A stretch of DNA of 64,000 nucleotides from Porphyra umbilicalis. Lineage: Eukaryota > Rhodophyta > Bangiophyceae > Bangiales > Bangiaceae. Below, piece by piece: positions 1 to 9,508 of the stretch; within the stretch, counting starts at the first letter, position 1, and each line of letters starts with the position of its first letter. Under the pieces are notes generated by a model. It saw only the letters and a list, made by a program, of their open reading frames with translations, searched no databases and was not told where the DNA came from. The DNA lies in the NCBI GenBank assembly GCA_002049455.2, contig KV918766.1, positions 434,001 to 498,000 on the forward strand, given 5' to 3'. The position numbers and the translations under genes are program-made.

Positions 1-121
1 GTCATTGAGAACTTGTCGAGTTTCTTTTACCGGTAATTGTGAGTCGGTTTAGAATCGAAAATGGGCTATAACGAGAACTAGTTAACCGGTTTGGCATCGC
101 AACCCTATTGGACACCCCTAG
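1..121 (+). repeat. End of a dispersed hAT-type element (copy 1)
   Basis: This segment resembles 63456-63574 over its whole length and ends in TTGGACACCCCTAG, whose reverse complement CTAGGGGTGTCCAA resembles hAT-type terminal repeats. The same terminus occurs inverted at 61117. The left part of this copy lies outside the window. Classification rests only on the terminal motif; no transposase is attached. Confidence 0.4.
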
Positions 122-1603
122 CCACGCCTCGCCTTGTCGCACGCCGAGTTCATGCACTGTGGATCGGCTCTTAGAGCTCTTCTAGCCCTCCATTGGCAGA
201 GGCCGTCAAATTGGATCATCCATTGGCTACCACATGTTATGTCAGATTGATGCACCACACAAAAGGCTTTCTGGGCTAGAAGTGCCATCGAAAACAACGT
301 AGCTGCTCTAAAGCGCGCTCTTTCTGTGTTTCGGCCGATTCTCGGCGGCAAGATGCGCACAGCAATGGCTCGGCCTGACCACAGGGCTGTCGTGATGGCG
401 GTCGCCCGCATCATCAGACACCTGTGCCCACCGGTCAGACCGTCCGTCAATATTCTTGACGGGCGGTTGGCGCTTCTAGCCTCAGGCTGCGTTCGGCACT
501 GCACAAAAATACTGCGCCTTCTGAAGTAAAGCGCCACTGATGTTACCGACCAACGCACTCCAGCGGTCCAATCAGCTGTGCCAGAGCCTAGTTGAACAAG
601 AAAAGCTCTTCCCCTAAGCTTGAAGGCGACTGTTTCAAAACTTGCAAGGGTAAGAATCAGACTGATGCTGCTTCGGTTCTCTCGGTCTGTCTTGGCACTC
701 AGCTCCTTCGGCCGCGACCGACGAGTCTCCACCGCGCCACCACGACCGCGATGTCTCCACGACACCACCACGACCGCCGGGACTCCACCAAACCACTGTG
801 ACCACCAAGTGACCGCACTTCGGCCACGACCTCTTCTTCGTCTGACAAGTGGCGGTCGGCAAGAAATCCCTGACCTGCTTCGTCTTGCTCGGCCTGGCCG
901 ACACCACTCCACTTCCTCACTTCTCCACTGGGGCCAACCTCGCTGAGGATGGCCGAACCGTCACGGGCTGCACTGCGTCGGCCGCTGCCCCCTCTTGCGC
1001 GGTCACAACAATGGCCTACTGGCCGCCTCTGACCGAAAGTGCCTATTCCAGCACTTTGCCTCGTCCTCATGTCTCTGTTTGGTGGACTCGACGCTGGCAG
1101 GCAGCATCACTTGACTCAAAAACTTCCCCCCTTTCTTAGTCGTCGAGGAATGTGCTTGCTGCTCGTGCTCTCACGTGGCTAGCTCGTGCTCCCGGGCTCT
1201 GATGTCGCGGTTTGGGCCACGCGCCATTCGTACCGCGGTTTAACTACGACAGTGACGGGCAGGTGGCGCGCCAGAACCATCGGGATCCAAGCAGCATGTC
1301 ATCTGCGAAGAAGGTCGTGACGCCGGAGCGGCCGGGGTTGACGCGTGTAACGTCGCGCGGCGTGCGTGGCGCCCCTACTCTGGGTGGGACTTCAGTAGCT
1401 GCGCAAACGACGGGCACGAAGAGAAAAATGCACCCTCTGAAGGTGGTCCGGTCGGTGCTCGAAATTGAATCGCAAGTCGCCCACGTGAGCGCCGCCTGGT
1501 TGGTCTCGACTGCCCTCCCATCCACGTCGGTGGCCCCGGCGTTGTCCACTGCAACTGCCGACCACTTCCGTTAGCTGTTCACGGCCACGCCAAACGTCGC
1601 CGT
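122..1603. other. No gene recognised; moderate-GC intergenic DNA
   Basis: No open frame here matches a family I know and no transposase motif is visible. The stretch around 715-800 is rich in short CCACC/CGACCG-type repeats. It probably consists of decayed repeats. Confidence 0.4.
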
Positions 1604-1873
1604 ATGTGGTCTCCGATGTATATGCGGCGTCCCACAGAGTCCCTGACGGACCTATCAGTGGAGTTGCTGGAGCTCGTGGTTAGCCGCTTATGCATGGCTG
1701 ACTGGCTGGCACTGGGTGCCCCCCCGCCATTTTTGCGGTCGGCATGTGACGAAGACTCTATCTACGCCGCGATCAGATGGGCGGTGCTTGGTGTGAGCGC
1801 GACAGCAGCTGAGCGAAGGGCGATAGAGAGGTGGGACAGCGGCAGAGTGAAAGTAATTATTGGATGGTTCTAG
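1604..1873 (+). CDS. Hypothetical 89-aa ORF with an F-box-like segment
   Basis: The ORF encodes 89 residues. Residues about 13-40 (LTDLSVELLELVVSRL and following) have the spacing of an F-box (LPxELLxxIxxxL...), which in SCF ubiquitin ligases binds Skp1. No substrate-binding repeats follow; the frame stops soon after. It sits among transposon debris with no clear promoter. The similarity is weak and could be chance, so it may be a non-coding open frame. Confidence 0.2.
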   Translation: MWSPMYMRRPTESLTDLSVELLELVVSRLCMADWLALGAPPPFLRSACDEDSIYAAIRWAVLGVSATAAERRAIERWDSGRVKVIIGWF

Positions 1874-2387
1874 CCAGCGCTGGCGGTTGATTACGTGAGA
1901 AGGTGGCGCCGTCACTTCTTCAGAAGCAGAAATGTCGTCTGGACGTGCATGTAGATGAGGGTAAGAGGGGCGTAGGGGCGGCGATAACGCCACTTCTGCA
2001 GTCATGTGCACACCTCCTCCACCGATATTTCGTGCGCATACTCGTCGCCTTCTTCATGATGCTCTCGCACACCGCCGCTTTTCCGCCTGACTCACTTCAC
2101 CGCGTTCCCCCTTGCAGTCGTCCACGTCCCTTCCGCCTGTCTAGCACACCACCTCCCACGACACTGTTGGAACAAAATTCGTCTCAGGCGTCAGGCAGAG
2201 CAGTGGCAGACAATAATTGAATCTATTGGCGCATGCAGTCGGCCGGCGCGTAGAGATGGTAGCGCACATGGAGCCCAGGTTTCAGGGCACGACAACGGCG
2301 ATCTGTACTTGAGCCTTACCGCCACAAGGACATGCCACGGGAAGAGCCCGCTCTGTAGCATTCGTGAGGCCATTTACGTATGTAAGT
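1874..2387. other. No gene recognised
   Basis: I see no recognisable coding or repeat structure between the short ORF and the minus-strand transposon relic. Confidence 0.3.
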
Positions 2388-5300
2388 TCAATGAGCGTAG
2401 AGAATCAAGAAGCCATCCGGCCATGACAACAGAGACACAATTGCTTGTCGACTCCACTCGAAGGACAGGCTCCCAGTCAAAAGGCACCAGATATTTGTAA
2501 AGGGCCGCTGCAACGTGGGCTCGCCAGGAGTGTCGGAGATGCTTCCTGGCGTCGCGAACACGCCGTGCCGCTCACAAAGGTCCTCGAAGTCGGGCACGAT
2601 GTGATCGAACCGCTAAAAACCGATGAGCATGAGCACCTCTTGTGCGGGGAATCCCGTGCCCTCGTCCATCAGCCACTTAAGTCTCTCGCAGCCTCTAGAC
2701 GAGAGGAGGCAGTTCTTTCGCGCCTCTAATGCCACCACCTGATGTACGACCACCGCGTGGTACGCAGTGCCTGCCTTGGCGCACAGCACAAGACGCACAA
2801 GGAGGTCGCACAGTACATCGTCGGCGTCGATTCAGCGGACGTGGTCAAACCATGCGCCGCCCCACAACAGGTCCATCGCACAAGCCTGCTGCATCCGCTC
2901 CTTCTTCGTCGGGGACGCCTTCCACTCGAATGAAACGCAAATGTCGTCAGAGTTGCACACAGTGTCGATGGCCGACAGATCCAGACATAGCAGCTGCGGA
3001 AGCGCCTGCAGCCTTCCGAAGTGAAGCTTGGCCACGTCACGCACCAGCGCACAGTGGCCGCGCACAGGAATGCGCTTAGATTGGGATGTGATGGCGTCAG
3101 ACGTGGCCCTGACAGAGCTGTCACAGTCGCAGTCGCCGTCCCCGCCAATGGGCCCTCGGTCGCTATCGCCGCCGCCGCCGCTTCCGCCGTTGTGGCCGCC
3201 TCCGACCCTGTTGCCACTGTCGTTGCGGTTGCAGGCGCTGCTGCGGTCACCTTCAGGCCATTTCTCTAGGATTAGCAACTCCTGCGCCACCCCTAGGAGC
3301 ACCAGCGCCCCGTTGGCATGCTCCTCGCCTGTCGCTTGTCATGATGCCGAACTGCATCTTGGATCCCGTTCTCCTCCCCGTTTAGAGGCGTCCTCGAGGT
3401 CTGCCTCTTCGGCATCTTCCGCAAAGATACACTCCACCGCCTGCTGTGCACGCAGGAGCTGCACCTTGAACGTGGTGACCTGCTTGATGATGTGACAGTT
3501 TACAGCCTAGCAAAGCTTCATCAGCATCCCCTTCACAGACGTGTCCGCTTCAGTGATGTTGCCGCGGAGTATTTTCTCTCCACAAACCCGAATCATTCCA
3601 GCCGTTTTGCGCACAGCATAGTAAGAAGCTCGGGAATCTCTGTGGCGAGGACACGAAGAACACCCAGCTTCATCACCTGCACGCCCAGAAATCATGCGCC
3701 AGTTCGATAAGAGCCACGCAAGCGAGCACGTGCAGAACAAGAAAGTCAGCAGCAGGCCATACGCGGTGGCGGGTTGTAGTCAACCCCCTCGTAGACCCCT
3801 CTAACTCGCTGCTGACATCACCACACCACGAGTGACTCAAACGATCGCGCAGAAAGTACGTATAGAAAGTCGAAACAAAATACCTGGTACAGCGCGCACC
3901 TGCCGGAAGACAGGCCGTGTACAGACGCAAGCTCGGGGACCAACTCCAGCGCCGACAGCTCCTTCGAAAGTTGTCTCATGCGTGCGCCCCCCGTGCCAGC
4001 CTCGTACAGTAGCGAGATCTTTAGCTGCTTCTGAAGGTTGATATGCACAGCGCGCGCCTTCCAAGCCGTGTGGTCGGCCCCGGAGGTCGACTTGGATGCC
4101 ATGCAAGACGAACACAAGTAGAGATATCCACTGAGCCTGAGTCGTAACACATGCCGCTCCTCGGGCTGATATGCAGCGTAGAGGACAATGTGCGGCACCG
4201 CCTGCATCTGACCGTGCCGCGCCAGTCTCACTGGAAAGCCATTGCGACTGACGACGGAAAAGCTGTCAAAAGTGACTGCAATGCATCGCGGGAGTAGCTC
4301 GTCGCGCATCACGCGCAAGATGCGCTCCGCCATTTTGCCCTTCCCATGCCTGGCTTTGATAAAAGGAAAGTACCCAATCGTCATGCAGCCGGTGCGCCCA
4401 CTGCGAATGCTCACGAAGCGCACCCTGATGAGGTACACGTAGTCTGCTGGTCTGTGACTAGATGCAGAGGGAAGAAATGTACGAAGACACATGCGCCAGA
4501 TGACAGAGCCGACACGCATACCACCGTTCCAAGATACAAGAAAGCCGTCCGCTAATGTCTGTGTGCCAGCCATAAAAGGCATGAAGCGTAGCGGCTTCTC
4601 GCCACGGATGGGCGTGTTCCGCGACATGAGTTCCGCTTACTCGTCCAGAAGGAGGTAGCTGATCAACGTCTCGCTGCCCAAGCGCTCACCAGCCGGCGAA
4701 AACTTGGGCTCACCAAAAACCCGCACTTCGCTGTCCATCTGCAGCAACTTGACCATGACATCCAGTGGGTCCCGCCAGTGGAAGTCGTGAGTCTCCCCGC
4801 CCAAGTGGATGCGCGTCTCACTTCATCCCATCTCGTACAATCACCGGTCCTGCTCGAAAGACAAAGCCCTGGAGACTGAGGAGGGCGATAGAACCGTCTT
4901 CCCGAAGGCCTTGAGCTCTTGCAAGCCCCAGGGCCCCAGCGGACCTGCGGCACGCTCTAGCTGCTGCTGTAGGCGCCAGTAGTCGGCGCGCGCGAACTGC
5001 GACATGCCCCTGCCGCCCTTCGACAACAATAATTTGCGGACAACCTGTAGCTTGGCGGTGTTGAAGCGCGTCGGCCTCTGCTTGATCGACGGGAGGACCA
5101 TCGGCTTGATTTTTGCCTGAGTGTGGCATCCACGCTGTCCCCGAGGTCCTCCTCGGGCGCACCTTCTCAATGGAGTCCTTGAGCATCGCGCTTCAGCTGC
5201 TGCGAGTGACGAGCTGTTGTGTGTTGCCGCCGTTGGTACCTGGTCCGAAACTCAGTGTCGCAGTAGTAGCATTGCACGCTTGGCAATGTGCCAAGCGACA
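2388..5300 (-). mobile_element. Plavaka-like (CACTA-related) DNA transposon relic
   Basis: Minus-strand coding blocks read in the order of a Plavaka-type transposase. At about 5271-5200 there is a C2H2 finger (CYYCDTEF, then H-x4-H). At 5170-4841 comes a block containing GMSQFARADYWRLQQQL. At about 4818-4640 lies a segment with WRDPLDVMVKLLQ and FSPAGERLG, matching the family's RDP-L and GER blocks. At 4627-3818 is the long central block described separately. Weaker blocks continue to about 2388. Several changes of frame separate the blocks, so the element looks inactive. I could not find terminal repeats. It could belong to a sister KDZ lineage. Confidence 0.5.
3818..4627 (-). pseudogene. 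Central block of Plavaka-like transposase
   Basis: This 269-codon frame is the longest uninterrupted piece of the minus-strand transposase. It contains the GYFPFIKARHGK segment (family: GYLP...), then ILRVMRDELLP, NGFPVRLARHGQ, a segment resembling 'YxADxPEQxxL', and a CSSCMA pair resembling the CxxC that follows. Near its end, LYQVFCFDFLYV resembles the 'LHQLxxGxxxHL' block. The family's first catalytic region appears altered (FMAGTQTL rather than a D-T pair), which fits a dead copy. It belongs to the element spanning about 2388-5300. Confidence 0.5.
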
Positions 5301-7570
5301 CTGCAAGGTGACACAGAGTGAGGCATCTCCTGCAGGACTCTCTGACAGAGAAAATGAAAGGAACGACAACAAGTAGCATTAATTGGCGAGAAACGTTGTC
5401 ATGTAAACTGTGCAGGTCAGTCGCTGTTGGAGCACAGCGTTCGAGCGTGATGTCGCACACAACATGAGCCCCACAGCTCGTCTAGCACCCGCCAGAGACA
5501 AAATTACGAACACAACTCCCACACAGACGAAGGCACTGCCCACAAGCCCCGCACACGCATGGACACAACAGAGATGGATGGCCGATAGTTGCAACGTCTG
5601 TGGCACAAGCAAAGAACGACGAAAACTGGCAAGGCGTTCTTGGCTGTGGCCCGGGCCTTGAGGACCGCTGAGGGTGCGACAACAGCAGACAGTCACAAAG
5701 AGCTTCTGTCGGTCAATCGCACGCTGCGCTTCCGCCACCGGCCACAGACCGCTTCCGACCGCCGCCTTATTAACACAGCGTCAAACCGCAGGGCAGCACT
5801 ACGGTAGTGTGCCGCCGGCGCCGATGTCACCTCCAGCCCGAGGTACGCGGCGGAGAGGTCTATGGCAGGTGACAACCGCGTGGGTGCGTCGCAGGGGTTG
5901 TCATGGACATGTCCCTGAGAAATCTATCCATGCATTATAACCGTATCCGCTTCCGATACGAGCCGATGACGCATATCCTAAATGCATTATGAAGAAGAGA
6001 AGGGGGGATATATCCATCCCGTCCGACAGGAATTGCGAGATTATATCAGATCCTTGTCCCAGATATGAGAATCAGGGTACAGGGATATACAAGATTATTG
6101 AACTTCTCGCGCCGGCAGAAGTCCGGTAAAACGCAGTCGACCTCTCTTTTCACGTTCAGACAATCAGGGGCTTCATGTGCAAACGTGTTGCAGCGACAAG
6201 CGGCGATCCTGCCCGACCCGGAAGAAGCTGTTCAATCACGCGACTCGGCCCGTTTGCGTTTTCAGCAAAGTGTGACACGAGATTTCGAATGGTCCGTCTG
6301 AGTTATGGCAGCGGAGGACCTCCAGTGGGCGTCACAGATGAGGCGTACGTTCTGAGAAACCGCGCTACGGAGCGGATAGGACCAGCAACGAAAAACTTGA
6401 TGTGTGCGGTTCACTCCATCCTCATCCCGACTGTTTTCCTGTTGCAAAAAAGGAGGATCGCCTAGGATGGGAGCACCAGCCGGTGCGCCGCGCCATGTTG
6501 CGCTGTCTCAGAGCTGTTGGAAGCCGCATCGTCAGTCTCTCTGAGCCACCACGCTGCATCAAACCCTGGTTCCTCTCATCCCCAAAGCGTCGGCACCCAA
6601 CACACTTGCTTGACCGACGTGCTACGAGCCCCTGAGATATGCATTGACTTGGCAACTGCAAACAAAAGAAGAGAAACACGAGGCACAGTTTGATAAGGGA
6701 AAGACACGCATCACACAGAACTCCTCCCGTCCCCGCTCCCCCCCAAGTCAGCTCAACTTCACCGGCACGGCTGCGGTGAGGCCAGCTCAGTCGGGAGCGC
6801 GGGCAAAACGCCTTGCAAGGGACGCCCAGGTCCCGTCAACTCCTGAAAATGCCGCCACAGCTCACGCCGAGCCTCCCGATAATGCCCCTGGATCGTGGCG
6901 AGGGGGATGGATGCAAATGCAAGCACGTGCGTCAACCGGTCTGGCAATTTGGGGTGGTGGTACGTCAGGTCCCGCACGTTGCGATTGTAATCGGCAAAGG
7001 TAGGCTCTATGGAGGACGAGGGTACGGTGAACTGGGGGTCAACAGTCGGTCGAGTAACTGTTAACAGGCCAATCGATTCAAATAAAATATTGAGATAGTA
7101 CCCCCCTGTGCGATCGATTGTGACCGGGTATTGCCACGGGCGTGAAAAACCAGGTCACATAATAACTGATACAGACTGTACGAGAAAAAGAGAGGTGCTT
7201 TCGGAGCTGACGCTGACAATGTTTGAATTGACCAATGGTAGATCGTATATAAAACGAGAACCGAGTGGGACGCTGCCTCTGCCACCGCGACCTAGAAGAG
7301 CCGATACACTGGGTCTTGACTGAAGGCACATCTAATCTTTTAAAGCCTCCTGGAAAAACGTCGTCAAAGAGTCGGAACTCCATCACAGGACTTCAAACTC
7401 TTCCACAAAGAAGGTATGGGGCTTGCAATTAATATCATAAGAAAGAATGGTATCTTTTGTCTGAGGAGAGCGGGAGTCGCGCTTCCTCACGTGCCCGTCG
7501 TGAAGCGTTGCGTCCAATTTCCATCTCCGGAAAACTGGTTGTAAGCCAACATTTCATCTGGGGGGCCTGC
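5301..7570. other. No gene recognised; moderate-GC intergenic DNA
   Basis: No family match on either strand. A TATA-like TATATAAA lies near 7247 (+) in front of only a short open frame of unknown nature. The stretch is probably fragmented repeats. Confidence 0.35.
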
Positions 7571-7750
7571 ACGCAGCAACTGGCCCAGTGGCTGCAAGCC
7601 CCCCAGACCACATTTGACCTGTTCGTCGAAATCGTGTCCGTACGGCACCGGCGCTTCACGAGTTGTGCTGTCCACCAGCGCTTCAAAAGCGCTGCATTCG
7701 ACAAAAACTTGGCTACAGGGCTCGTCAAGGTCTATTAAGCAGTGGCGCAG
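7571..7750 (+). repeat. Dispersed ~180-bp repeat, copy 1
   Basis: This segment matches the reverse complement of 45411-45600 over about 180 bp. Both copies keep an open frame with shared residues (LQAPQT, IVSVR, RRFTSCAVH). The flanks are unrelated. A more diverged relative may lie near 53380-53430. It is probably part of an unclassified transposon ORF. Confidence 0.5.
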
Positions 7751-9508
7751 AGGAGGCCAGGTCACCAAACTCCACACCCTGATCAGTACAGCCTCAAGTG
7801 CGCCCAGATTGTCCCCGAAGTCGATGTGCTGTATGTGTGCACGTACCACAATGCAGGGACCTGGTGCCCATAACCAGGAATAAAGCACGTAGTTTTGAAG
7901 CTGAGGAGTTGAGCGACCTTCCTGTATAAAAAAAGGTGTCATTTGGCCTCTTTGAGGCCCCGTTCCGCGGGGTTGAACACGCGTGGAAGCCACAGGCATT
8001 AATGCGTGGGATGCATTTTCAGGCGTGGCTACGCCGTGCGCGCGGCGCGTGCCCCGCGGCTCGCCACTGATTCGTGAGCCGCTGTGCCCGGTCTGGAAAC
8101 CTCGCAAAATTAAGGAGCCACAGCAAAATAGGAACCTCCTCAAAGTATGTACGGAACTGCAATTGTGCCCCCCTTCAAGAGAATCTTCATTCCGACTGCC
8201 GAGTGCAATATAGAGATATTTGTGGATTCCAAGGGCATGTGATCGCCTCGACTGTTGGTCGGAAGGTGGGGCAGGTCGACCAACTCAGAGGCGTTGGAGG
8301 AATCTGATGCTGGAGTGATGGTGGGGGACGTAATTCTGAAATGTGCAGTCGATCATTACAGTGACGATCTTTTGCAGACAGCGACCATCAATCCTGACAC
8401 GGTGCCGCAAACGTATGTCCGACCAAACGTCCTATGCCACTGCCCTATGGCGCGCGCGCAGCAGCGCCCGCCCGAGGCGACCACGCGAGTGGACCAATCG
8501 TGTTGGGGCACTGATGGGCCCCGCGCGGGCCCCTGACAATGCTACGCTCCAGGCCCGACCCACTGGCCGCGCACGCGCAGCGCCACACGTATGTGGGTCT
8601 GAGCGACGCGCGGTTGGGGGGCGTCCACCCCCCCGCGTCGCGCGTCACGGACATCCATCGGGCCCACCTCTGGCCTGTGGATCTCGGATGGGTGACACAC
8701 TACTGTTTTCGGCGGCTGCTGTGGAGTTACAGAGGCACTGGCAGCAGCCCGCGAACGCCCGCGTCCGAGGCGGTGTTCAGCGGCGGGAACAACACACCTC
8801 GTCTGGCGTCGGTGGGGGGAAGCCGCGGCCAACCGACCCCCCCGCGCCCGCCGGTGGATGCGCGCCGCGTGCGTGTGTGCGCGACGGACGCCTGAGGGGA
8901 CAGGTCCGACGCATGGGGAGAAACGACCCCCCCCCCCGTCGCCACCGTGCCGCGCACGTTGCGAGTGAGCAAACCCCAGCGGCTGCGCCTCACTCCCGCG
9001 CGGCGGCTCTGGGCGCCCCCCCCCCGACGCCGGCCGCTGTCATTGGCGCTCGTGTGTCACGACCAGCCCGCCCGCGCGCGCGTGGCCGCCCGGCGGGCCC
9101 GCCGCGCGCCCTTGGGACGCGCTGCGCGCGCCTGACGTTGCGGGCGCCTCGGCGAAGCGCCCGCGCCGCCGTTGCCGCGCGGCCGCAGGGGGCGACCGAC
9201 GCCGACTTGTCCATACGGTGCCCTATCCCGCGCCCTCCCGCGGCACGGGTCCCGCCCACCCCGTCCTGTACCGTCAAGGTGACGGTCTGTTTACCGTCTG
9301 CGGCAACGACAGGCAGCTGCATGGCCGCTGGCGCGGTCGCAGCGGCCGCTCGCGCCGACGCGCCAGACGACGGTGCCGGCTGCCGTTGCGGGCACGGATC
9401 CGCGGGCGTGTCCCGCCGGCGCGGCGGTCCCCCCCCCGCCTTCCCCCCGACGGCGGTGCCCCCCGTCGCCGCCCCCGCCCCCTGCCGCCCCGTCGTCTGG
9501 CGGCCACG
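7751..9508. other. Composition boundary and upstream region of the VWA/lectin gene
   Basis: Up to about 8440 the sequence is of mixed composition. After that it becomes extremely GC-rich and every frame stays open for long stretches. These open frames are by-products of composition. The bases before 9509 presumably hold the promoter and 5' UTR of the downstream gene, but no core promoter motif is clear. Confidence 0.4.
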
